In this document: one piece after another, positions 51,937-59,861 of the stretch | Layout of the letters: every line of letters starts with the position of its first letter | Numbering within the stretch: position 1 is the first letter of the stretch | Origin: Planctomycetes bacterium UBA2386 | Lineage (GTDB): Bacteria; Planctomycetota; UBA1135; UBA2386 | Assembly: GCA_002343845.1 (NCBI GenBank) | Contig: DDSQ01000186.1 | Coordinates: 102,936-166,935, forward strand | Length of the DNA stretch: 64,000 nt | Direction: 5' to 3' | Notes under the pieces: model-generated | The model's input: the letters and a program-made list of their open reading frames with translations, nothing else | The model's database searches: none | Told to the model about the DNA's origin: nothing | Position numbers and translations under genes: made by a program

Positions 51937-54906
51937 ATGCGAATGCTCACGATCGCAGCCAGTCTTGCTGCACTCGTTCCCGCCCAGGATCCCCTCAGCC
52001 AGTCCACCACCAAGACCGCCTACGAGAAGTTCCGCGCCGAAGCCGGCGGCGACTGGGTCGTGCAGTGGCACGCCGCGACCGACACCCCGAGCGCGATCTA
52101 CGGCACGGGCCTGCCGATCGCCGGGTGGCGCAACTCGCTCGAACGCGCGCGCGTCGAAGCGAACCAGCTGCTCACGCAGCGCGGTGAGCTGCTCGGGCTG
52201 GGCACCTCCGAGTTCCGCGAGATCATCGGCGCCCGCATGGGCCGCTCGTGGTCGTTCACGTTCGACCAGTTCTTCCGCGGCATCGAGGTGATCGAAGGCC
52301 GCGCCGACGTGCGCATCAACATGAGCGGCGTCGTCGCGATGTTCGGCAGCCGCGCCTGGCCGATCCCGGCGAACTTCGACATCACCCCGGCGATCGCCGA
52401 GGACGTCGCGGTCGCCGCCGCCTGGCAGGCGCTCGAGGCGCTGCCGACCGGCGTGCCGCAACCCGCACCCGTCGCCCGGCCGCGTCTCGTGATCTGGGGC
52501 GACACGCACGCGACCGAAGCCGCGCCGGTGTTCCTGTGCTGGGAAGTTGCGATCAGCAACGTCGACGCGCAGGGCAACGGCCCCATCGGCCGTTACCGGA
52601 TCGACGCCAAGACGGGCGCCGTGCGCCACTGGCAGAGCGACCGGCACGAATGCGGCCTGATCGCCTGCACTTACACGACTCATGCATCGCGTTCGGCGGC
52701 AGCGGTCAAGGCAGCCGCGGCACCGCCGGTGCCGACGACGGTGACCCTGATGTCGTGGACGCGCACCGGGAACGACGCCTTCGACCCGCTGGTCAACACG
52801 CCGCTGCCGGGTGTCGTGCTCAACGTGCCGGGTGTCGGCAACGTGACCACCAACCTGAACGGCGAGTTCACGATCGACATCGCCGCACCGGTGAACATCT
52901 CGGTCGGCGCACTCGACGGCCGCCACCACAACCCGATCTCGGGCGCCAACCCGCCGAGCGCCTTGGTGACGGTCAATCCCGGCGTGCCGACCACGATCCA
53001 GCTGCTGACCGCGGCCGCGACGACGAACGAGGGCGCGCACCCGACGACCAGTTACTGGGTCGATCGCACGAACGAGTTCTGCCGCAGCATCCTCGGCAAC
53101 TCGGCCCAGCTCGCGACGGCGAGCAACATCGGCGTGACGGTGAACATCGCCAGCACGTGCAACGCCTACTACACGGGCAACACGATCAACTTCTATTCGG
53201 CCGGCGGCGGGTGCTCGAACACGGCGTTCTCGACCGTCGTCGCGCACGAGTGGGGCCACGGCATCGACGACCGCTACGGCGGCATCTCGAACACCAACGC
53301 CGAGGGCCTCAGCGAGGGCTGGGGTGACATCATCGGCCTCTACCTCGTCGACAGCCCGATCCTCGGCAGCGGCTTCCAGACCGCTGGCGTCGGCATCCGC
53401 AACGGCAACAACACGAACAACTACCCCTACTCGACGACCTCGCCGCACGGGGCGGGCCAGGTGTGGATGGGATTCGCGTGGAAGCTGCGCGAACGCCTGC
53501 GCACCGCGTTCGGCACGCCGACGGCGATCGCGATCAGCAACGACATCGTGATCAGCTCGATCGTCGCCAACGCGACGACGCGCGTCGATGCGGTGCGTGA
53601 GGTGTTCATCGCCGACGACAACGACGGCAACCTGCTCAACGGCACGCCCAACTACGTGCACCTCGAAGGCGCAGCGAACGACAAGCTGATCCCGTATCCG
53701 GCGATCGTGCTCGGCACGATCACGCACACGGCACTCGGTTCGACCAACCAGCGGCTGACGCCGCGCCGCGTCGACGCGACCGTGACCCCCACCACCGGCT
53801 CCTACACGCAGGTGCGGCTGCACTTCAACGCCGGCAGCGGCACCGTCGTGCGCAACATGCACCCGAACGGCGCCGCCAACGGCTACACCGCCCTGCTGCC
53901 GGGCTTGTCGGTCGGCGGCGTCAGCTACCACATCGAGGCCGTGCACAGCACCGGTCCGATCACGCGCTTCCCGGCCAGCGGCGAGATCGCCTACTCCGTG
54001 GATGGCACGACGTCGTCGTTCTTCCTCGAGAACTTCGACAGCGGCTCCGCCGGCTGGACCAGCGTCCAGTTGCTCACGCAGAACGACTGGCAGGTCGGCG
54101 ATCCGGCCGGCAAGTCGGGAACGTCGGGTGGTATCGCCTGGGCTGATCCGCAGAACGCTGCGTCGGCCCCGAACTGCTACGGCAACGACCTCGGCAACAC
54201 GATCGGCGGCCAGGCCTGGAACGGCTCCTACATGCCTAATGTGGAGAACTTCCTGCAGTCCCCCATCATCGATTGCACCGGGAGAGTCGGCGTGAAGCTG
54301 CGCTTCAAGCGCTGGCTCACCGTGCAAGGCAGCGCATCCGACCAGGCGACGATCCTCGTGAACGGCGCGCAGGTCTGGATCAACCCGACGACCAACCTGG
54401 TCGACACGGCCTGGGTGAACGTAGAGATCCCGCTGCCGAGCGCCGACAACAACCCGGTCGTCCAGTTGCAGTGGCGGCTCAAGTCCAACGGCACCACGAA
54501 CCTCGGCGGCTGGAACATCGACGACGTCGAACTGGTCGAGTCGCTGCCGGTGGCCGCGGGCTGCGACTACACGATGCTGCCCGAACAGGCCGCGCAGGGC
54601 ACGCCGATCACGATCACGATCCTCACGCCGAGCAGCGCCCGCCCGTTCGCGCTCGCGATCGGCGACGCGCCCGGCCCCACGCCGGTGCCGTTGCCCGGCG
54701 TGGCGCCGATGCAGGTCGGTGGCGCGATCGCGGTGCTCCACGGCGCGACCAACGCCGCCGGCAGCTTCGTGATCGGCTTCACCGCTCCCCTGGTGCCGTC
54801 GGCGATCGGCTCGTTCTTCTACACGCAGGTCCTGACGCTGGACGCGGCGTTGACGGACTACGTGCTGTCGAACCCGCACGTGAACATGTTCACGCAGACG
54901 CCCTGA
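51937..54906 (+). CDS. M36 fungalysin-type secreted metalloprotease
   Basis: A 989-residue protein. Signal: MRMLTIAASLAALVPAQ. A FTP-like propeptide (residues 30-240; FDQFFRGIEVIEGRADVRIN) precedes the catalytic domain with the HEWGH zinc motif near residue 437 and the third ligand in EGLSEGWGDI. Two beta domains follow, and a C-terminal module similar to the end of the GHL10 protein. It degrades proteins outside the cell. A strong TTGACG/CATACT promoter lies upstream. A large hairpin sits after the stop. Confidence 0.92.
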   Translation: MRMLTIAASLAALVPAQDPLSQSTTKTAYEKFRAEAGGDWVVQWHAATDTPSAIYGTGLPIAGWRNSLERARVEANQLLTQRGELLGLGTSEFREIIGARMGRSWSFTFDQFFRGIEVIEGRADVRINMSGVVAMFGSRAWPIPANFDITPAIAEDVAVAAAWQALEALPTGVPQPAPVARPRLVIWGDTHATEAAPVFLCWEVAISNVDAQGNGPIGRYRIDAKTGAVRHWQSDRHECGLIACTYTTHASRSAAAVKAAAAPPVPTTVTLMSWTRTGNDAFDPLVNTPLPGVVLNVPGVGNVTTNLNGEFTIDIAAPVNISVGALDGRHHNPISGANPPSALVTVNPGVPTTIQLLTAAATTNEGAHPTTSYWVDRTNEFCRSILGNSAQLATASNIGVTVNIASTCNAYYTGNTINFYSAGGGCSNTAFSTVVAHEWGHGIDDRYGGISNTNAEGLSEGWGDIIGLYLVDSPILGSGFQTAGVGIRNGNNTNNYPYSTTSPHGAGQVWMGFAWKLRERLRTAFGTPTAIAISNDIVISSIVANATTRVDAVREVFIADDNDGNLLNGTPNYVHLEGAANDKLIPYPAIVLGTITHTALGSTNQRLTPRRVDATVTPTTGSYTQVRLHFNAGSGTVVRNMHPNGAANGYTALLPGLSVGGVSYHIEAVHSTGPITRFPASGEIAYSVDGTTSSFFLENFDSGSAGWTSVQLLTQNDWQVGDPAGKSGTSGGIAWADPQNAASAPNCYGNDLGNTIGGQAWNGSYMPNVENFLQSPIIDCTGRVGVKLRFKRWLTVQGSASDQATILVNGAQVWINPTTNLVDTAWVNVEIPLPSADNNPVVQLQWRLKSNGTTNLGGWNIDDVELVESLPVAAGCDYTMLPEQAAQGTPITITILTPSSARPFALAIGDAPGPTPVPLPGVAPMQVGGAIAVLHGATNAAGSFVIGFTAPLVPSAIGSFFYTQVLTLDAALTDYVLSNPHVNMFTQTP

Positions 54907-54936
54907 TCGGGCGTCGGTGCGCCGAGCGCACCACGA

Positions 54937-54985
54937 GAACGAACGGCCCGTGCCGCGCGCCCGCGCGACACGGGCCGTTGCGTTC
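54937..54985. terminator. Hairpin between converging M36 and SGNH genes
   Basis: A perfect 11-bp stem AACGGCCCGTG/CACGGGCCGTT extends by another 5 bp (GAACG/CGTTC) across one bulged G. It lies just past the M36 stop and before the opposite-strand SGNH gene's end. There is no T-run on either strand, so termination is inferred from position and symmetry. Confidence 0.6.
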
Positions 54986-55029
54986 CATGGCTCGCGGGTG
55001 CCCGAGCGGCAGCGAGGTGGAACCCCGGG

Positions 55030-56316
55030 TCACTTGCCGAGCAGGTCGTTCGCCCGCAGGTGTGCGGCGAGCGCGGCGGCGACTTCCGCCTGCAGGTCGC
55101 CGCGCCAGTGCGAGTCGCAGGCGTAGTAGCCGACCCGCCCGGAGTCGGCGAACGCGTCGACGGCGGGCGTCGCCGACCAGTAGTCGACGCCCTCGGCGGC
55201 GCAGAACGCCGCGAGCGACTGCTCGAGCACGCCGCGGTTGCCGAGCAGATCGGCGAGCAACGTCGCGTCGTCGGCCGGCACCGGCGCGGCCTTCAACACC
55301 GCCTGCTCGGCGAAACGGCGGAGCAGGGCAGCGTCCGGCACCACACGCGGCAACCAGATCTGCTCCTTGCTCGGCAGGTAGACGACGAGCAGCCGGCACC
55401 CGGCCTCGGCGCAGTCCGCCTTCGCGGACCGCAGCACGGCCTGCACGTTCAGCCACCCGTCGTTGCCGACCACCGTCGCCTGGGGCTGCGCGCACTGGCG
55501 CACGGTGTCGGGGTAGAACCACAGCCGCCGCGTCGGATCGCTCTGCAACGGCAGGCCGGGCAGCGCTTCGGTCGCGAGGCGTGGCCGCGCCCCCGAACCT
55601 GCGAGCGCGAGCAGGAGGCTTGGCACCCACAACGTCGGCGGGCGACGGTCGGCGAACAGTTGCCCCCACGTCTGGTGGCCCTGGGCGCGCTGCACCGCCG
55701 ACCACAACGCGTCGAGCAGGTCGTTGCCACCGAAGAACATCCAGACAACGAGGCGCGGTCGCGCCGGCAGGCCGACGCGCCGCATCAGGTCGAGTTCGTG
55801 AACCGGGCCGATGCCGCTGATCGCGACGTTGAGGACCTTGGCCTCCAGGCGCTCGGCGAGGGTCCGTTGCAGACCGGGCGGCTCGAGCTGGGCCGCGAAC
55901 ACGGTGAACGAATCGCCGACCAGCACGATGTCCGGGCGCTCCGGGCGCGTGACGTTCGGCAGGCCATCGTGATCCGCGGGCAGCACCAGGCGCGGCACGT
56001 CGCGCCGATCCACTTCGGCGTCGGCGCGGACCGCGACGCCGAAGTCGACGAGGTCGTGCGGCGGCGGCCCGTCGTAGGGATCGACGCCGTACGGCAACGG
56101 CATGCCGGTGATCGGCGTCTGGTCGAGGATCCCGGGGCGATCGAACTCGATGCCGTTGGGCGGGAACCGCTGCCGGAACCAGGTCGGCAGCAGCCGCGGA
56201 ACGGCCCGCACCGCCAGTTCGGCGAGGCCGAGCGGCACGATCACGGCAGCCGCCAGCAAGCCCACCCGCAACCGCCACGACGGTCGGCGGCGAACGGATC
56301 GAGGCGCGTCGTTCAT
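55030..56316 (-). CDS. SGNH hydrolase-like protein
   Basis: A 428-residue protein with one N-terminal membrane helix (LLAAAVIVPLGLAELAVRAV). The SGNH catalytic block I is IVLVGDSFTVFAAQ; the distal Asp/His pair is in CDSHWRGDLQ, and MFFGGNDLLDAL is block III-like. It likely adds or removes acetyl groups from an extracytoplasmic glycan (AlgX/AlgJ-like). The ATG is preferred. It lies 22 nt after the HisC-HAD stop, on the same strand. Confidence 0.85.
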   Translation of the reverse strand: MNDAPRSVRRRPSWRLRVGLLAAAVIVPLGLAELAVRAVPRLLPTWFRQRFPPNGIEFDRPGILDQTPITGMPLPYGVDPYDGPPPHDLVDFGVAVRADAEVDRRDVPRLVLPADHDGLPNVTRPERPDIVLVGDSFTVFAAQLEPPGLQRTLAERLEAKVLNVAISGIGPVHELDLMRRVGLPARPRLVVWMFFGGNDLLDALWSAVQRAQGHQTWGQLFADRRPPTLWVPSLLLALAGSGARPRLATEALPGLPLQSDPTRRLWFYPDTVRQCAQPQATVVGNDGWLNVQAVLRSAKADCAEAGCRLLVVYLPSKEQIWLPRVVPDAALLRRFAEQAVLKAAPVPADDATLLADLLGNRGVLEQSLAAFCAAEGVDYWSATPAVDAFADSGRVGYYACDSHWRGDLQAEVAAALAAHLRANDLLGK

Positions 56317-56324
56317 TGGCTGCG

Positions 56325-56330
56325 AGCCTA
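56325..56330 (-). promoter_or_regulatory. -10-like hexamer before the SGNH gene
   Basis: TAGGCT on the minus strand, 8 nt before the start codon; it falls in the intergenic gap. Confidence 0.3.
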
Positions 56331-56338
56331 CCACGGGC

Positions 56339-57820
56339 TCACGCTCGGACCGCGAGTCGCGCCGGCAGCTCGGCGAGCGACGCGACGACGCACGCGGCCC
56401 CGGCGGCACGCAGATGGTCGGCCCGGGCGTCACTCGCCGCGCACCCGATCGGCACGACGCCGGCGGCGCGCGCCGCCACCAGATCGCCGTCGTTGTCGCC
56501 GACCAACCACGCGCGCTGCACGCCCAAGCGCTGCAGTGCCAGGCGCACGGGTGCGGGGTCCGGCTTGCCCGGCGCATCCTCGGCCGCGACCAAGGCACGC
56601 ACGAACGGAGCGAAGCCGTGGCGCGCGAGCACCGACTCGGCCAGGCGCCGCGGGCACCCGGTGACGACGGCGAGCGGCACTCGGGCCGTGAGTGCCGCCA
56701 CGACCTCCGGCCGCGCGAGCGCGGTCCGCCCCTCGACGTCGGCGAGCACACCATCGAGGTCCAGCACGAGCGCCTGCGGAGCCATCGCCGCCTGCACGCC
56801 CGCGCACAACCTCGCGAACACCGCCGGCTCCCCGGGCACCGTGATGCGCAGCGCCCCTGCCGAGGCATCGGCGAACACCCGCACGGCGATGCCGAGACCA
56901 GCGAGCGCTGCCGCGAGCCAGGCGACCTCGCCGCCGGCGACGAACACGAAGTTGCCGGCGGACGGCAAGACGGCGAAGCCGCGCGCGGCCAGCAGGGTTT
57001 CGAGCTCGCGTCGTTCCGCCACGACCGCGCGCACGTAGTCGGCGACCTCGCCACGTTCGTCACCGAGCCGCAGTTCGGCCGCGCGCCGCGCCAACGTGCC
57101 GGCGGTGAACGGACTGCCGATGCTGCGCAACCAGCCGACGACGCGCTCGGGGGCCAGCGCGTAACCGACGCGCAGACCCGCCAGCCCGAACGCCTTGCTG
57201 AACGTGCGCACGACCACCACGTTGGCGTGCGGCAGCGCCGCCGCGGTCAGGTCCTCGCCGCCGAACTCGGCGTAGGCGGCATCGACGAGCACGATCGCGT
57301 GCGGAGCGGCGGCGACCACCGCGCGCACGTCGTCGCCGGTGGCGACGAGGCCGGTCGGGTTGTTCGGCGAGACGATCGCGATCAGCGCCGTCGCCGGCGT
57401 GATCGCCGCGAGCACCTGCTCGCGCGGCCAGGCGCCGCGCCGCCACTCGGGCGCCACCAGTTCGCCGCCCGCCATCACGACGTAGCGCGGCAGCATCTCG
57501 AACGTCGGCGCCGGCACGATCGCGCGGCGCCCGGGCTCGAGCACCACGCGACAGAGCCGATCGAGCACGTCGTCGGCGCCCGCCCCGACGAAGACGTTCG
57601 CCGCAGCGACGCCGTGCCGCGCCGCGAGGGTTCGTTCGAGCGAACGATCGAGCGGGTAGCGCCGCAGCAGTTCGCCGTCGGTCGCGAGTCGGGCGACGAA
57701 CGCAGCCCCGGGCGCTCGCCCTTGGTTGCCGTCGAGCCGCAGGTCGATCCAAGGCGGACACGGCGGGATGCCGGCCGCGACCGCAGGCACCGTGCGCGCC
57801 GGCTGCGGGCCGCCGCTCAT
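56339..57820 (-). CDS. HisC-type aminotransferase fused to HAD phosphatase
   Basis: A 493-residue fusion. Residues 20-345 are a class I/II PLP aminotransferase of HisC type: IVSPNNPTGLVAT, VLVDAAYAEFGG and RTFSKAFGLAGLRVGYA (PLP Lys209). Residues 348-485 are a complete HAD phosphatase: LVLDLDGVLAD (Asp354, Asp356), VVTGCPR, GKPDP and VGDNDGD. Together they could convert imidazole acetol-phosphate to histidinol-phosphate and then histidinol, successive steps of histidine synthesis. Start overlaps the cytochrome stop by ATGA. Confidence 0.88.
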   Translation of the reverse strand: MSGGPQPARTVPAVAAGIPPCPPWIDLRLDGNQGRAPGAAFVARLATDGELLRRYPLDRSLERTLAARHGVAAANVFVGAGADDVLDRLCRVVLEPGRRAIVPAPTFEMLPRYVVMAGGELVAPEWRRGAWPREQVLAAITPATALIAIVSPNNPTGLVATGDDVRAVVAAAPHAIVLVDAAYAEFGGEDLTAAALPHANVVVVRTFSKAFGLAGLRVGYALAPERVVGWLRSIGSPFTAGTLARRAAELRLGDERGEVADYVRAVVAERRELETLLAARGFAVLPSAGNFVFVAGGEVAWLAAALAGLGIAVRVFADASAGALRITVPGEPAVFARLCAGVQAAMAPQALVLDLDGVLADVEGRTALARPEVVAALTARVPLAVVTGCPRRLAESVLARHGFAPFVRALVAAEDAPGKPDPAPVRLALQRLGVQRAWLVGDNDGDLVAARAAGVVPIGCAASDARADHLRAAGAACVVASLAELPARLAVRA

Positions 57821-59859
57821 CGCCGCGGCAGCCGGCCGCCGAGGTACTGCCAGATCGCCTCGAACTGCCGCGCAGCGTCGCCACCGAGCACCTCGGTGAA
57901 GGCGGTCTTGCCCTTGGCATCGGCGTACTTCGGCATGCGCGAGTCGGGATCGAGTCGCGGCGGGTCGGCGAGCCACCGCGTGTAGTACTCATGACGCAGA
58001 CGCGCACGCGCCGTCAGCAGCTCGATGCCCTCGCGCTCGAACACCTGCGTCGCCGGCTGGTCGCCAACCGCGTGGCACTGCACGCAGCCAAAGCCGGTGC
58101 CCTGCGCCAGCAGGCGCTCGCCGTGCAAGGACAACTGCGCGTCGCCGGCCGCCGGCGGTTCGTCCTGCGGTCCGTAGCCGTGTTCGCGCACGAGACCCTG
58201 GGCGAGCGCGCCGCCACGGCGGTGGAACGCCGGCATGCGCGCCGTCAGCCACGGGCGCGGCGACTTCCCCTCGCCGAGCACGAAGCGCTCGATCCACGAC
58301 GGCTGCAGCTTGCCGCCGACCCAGGTCAGCGCCGGCACGCCCTGCGCGATCGGATCCTGCGTCTTCGGCAGCGGAGCGGCAGCGTTCTGGCGTTCGGCCC
58401 AGGTCGCCCATCCCGACGGTCGCCCGTCGAGGGCATGGCACGCGGTGCAGCGATCGGCCGTGAGGTGTCGCTGCAGGTAGTCGAGCGGCGCTCGGCGGAA
58501 CGGCGCGTCCTCGGCGAAGGCGAGGAACGAACGCAGCGCCTGGCGCTCGTCCGCGTCGAAGCCGTGGTCGGGCGCGCGCCCATCCGGGCTCTCGCCGAGA
58601 CAGCCTCGGTCGGGCTTGGCATTGCGCAAGCGCGGCCACTGCCGCTCGCTGAGTTCGACGTCGAGCCCGTGGCACAACGCACAGCCGTGCTTCTGCGCCA
58701 GCCGCTTGCCGCGCGCCGCGTCGCCGCCGCTCTTCGGCAGGCTGGTCGTGGTCCCCGCCGCCAGCAAGTAGCCGGCGAGGATCTCGGCGTCGGCAGGCGC
58801 CAGCTTCAGGTCGGGCATGCGCACGCCGGGATGGTTGCGGGCCGGCTCGCGCAGGTACTCGACGAGCGCCATCGGCTGCCACTTCTGCGGCACGAACGCG
58901 AGCGCGATGCGGTCGCTGGCCGGCTCGTCGTTGCCGGCGTCCGGTTCGACATGGCAGGCGACGCACCCGAGTTCGCGGAAGCGCGTCTTGCCGCGCTCCT
59001 TCGCGTCCGTGGGCAACGTCGCCGGCGCCGGGGCACCGCCGAGACTCGCGAGCCAGGCGGCGAGATCCCCGCACTCGTCGTCGGACAACGCCATCGCCGG
59101 CATCGTCGCGTCCGGGCGGAACTGCCGCGGGTCCTGCAGCCACTTCGCGATCCAATCGCGGTGCAGCCGCGCGCCGGCGCTACGCAGGTCCGGGCCGGAG
59201 TCGTCGAGCTCGGCGAACGCCGACTCGCCGATGCGCTTCTGCTCGAAGTCGTGGCAGCGCGCGCAGCGGCGCTCCGCGAACAGCTGCATGCCGTGTCGAC
59301 GCTGCTCGCCAGCGAGCACGTCGGCGTCGTCGGCCGCGAACGACAGCCGCTCGGGCGGGATCGGCTCGAAGCCGTGATCGCTGCCGGCCCAGTACAGCCG
59401 GAACTGCCCGTCGCCGAGCGCCTGGCTGTCGAACACCAACTGCAGCTCGTTGTCGCCCTTCTTGAGCCGGAACGGTTCGGCGGTCTCGAGCGGCTTGCCG
59501 GGTCGCAGCGCGCCGTCGAGCGCTGGCTCGCCGTTCACGGTCAGCTTGACGGTGCCGCGACCCTCGACGCGGAACCGGAACCGATCGCGCGCCGGCAGGC
59601 CGATCGTCGTCGTGTAGGTCGCGCGGAACATGCCCGGCTCGACGAACGGCGTGGCCGTCTCGTTCCGCTCGACCGCGAGCGACAACAGCCGCGCGCGCTG
59701 GCTCTGCTTCGGCGCGGAACCGTCGCCGCCGAGCCGTTCGAACGTGACCTTCGCGCCCGGCGCGCGCGCGCCCTGCGGCGCCGCCTCGCGCCGACCCGCC
59801 GACATCGCCAGGGCTGCGGCGAGCCAGGTGCACACCACCACGACGAGCGGACGCGCCAT
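57817..59859 (-). CDS. Pentaheme PA14-domain cytochrome c
   Basis: A 680-residue exported protein. An N-terminal PA14-like domain (FRFRVEGRGTVKLTVNGEPA, then LQLVFDSQALGDGQFRLYWAG) is followed by five CXXCH heme sites: RCARCH near residue 202, GCVACH near 298, GCALCH near 392, RCTACH near 471 and GCVQCH near 591. Such planctomycete proteins pass electrons in the periplasm, perhaps linked to sugar oxidation by a neighbouring dehydrogenase. It overlaps HisC-HAD by 4 nt and follows the DUF6797-type gene by 2 nt. Confidence 0.88.
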   Translation of the reverse strand: MARPLVVVVCTWLAAALAMSAGRREAAPQGARAPGAKVTFERLGGDGSAPKQSQRARLLSLAVERNETATPFVEPGMFRATYTTTIGLPARDRFRFRVEGRGTVKLTVNGEPALDGALRPGKPLETAEPFRLKKGDNELQLVFDSQALGDGQFRLYWAGSDHGFEPIPPERLSFAADDADVLAGEQRRHGMQLFAERRCARCHDFEQKRIGESAFAELDDSGPDLRSAGARLHRDWIAKWLQDPRQFRPDATMPAMALSDDECGDLAAWLASLGGAPAPATLPTDAKERGKTRFRELGCVACHVEPDAGNDEPASDRIALAFVPQKWQPMALVEYLREPARNHPGVRMPDLKLAPADAEILAGYLLAAGTTTSLPKSGGDAARGKRLAQKHGCALCHGLDVELSERQWPRLRNAKPDRGCLGESPDGRAPDHGFDADERQALRSFLAFAEDAPFRRAPLDYLQRHLTADRCTACHALDGRPSGWATWAERQNAAAPLPKTQDPIAQGVPALTWVGGKLQPSWIERFVLGEGKSPRPWLTARMPAFHRRGGALAQGLVREHGYGPQDEPPAAGDAQLSLHGERLLAQGTGFGCVQCHAVGDQPATQVFEREGIELLTARARLRHEYYTRWLADPPRLDPDSRMPKYADAKGKTAFTEVLGGDAARQFEAIWQYLGGRLPRR

Positions 59860-59861
59860 CG

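Noticed and set aside
49516..54879. A 1787-codon open frame on the minus strand
   Set aside because: Only the last 557 codons (from 51189) form the FecR-like protein; the remainder is antisense to the M36 protease and the sigma gene.
54937..54985. Hairpin as an intrinsic terminator
   Set aside because: Kept as a probable bidirectional transcription barrier only, because neither strand has a T-tract.
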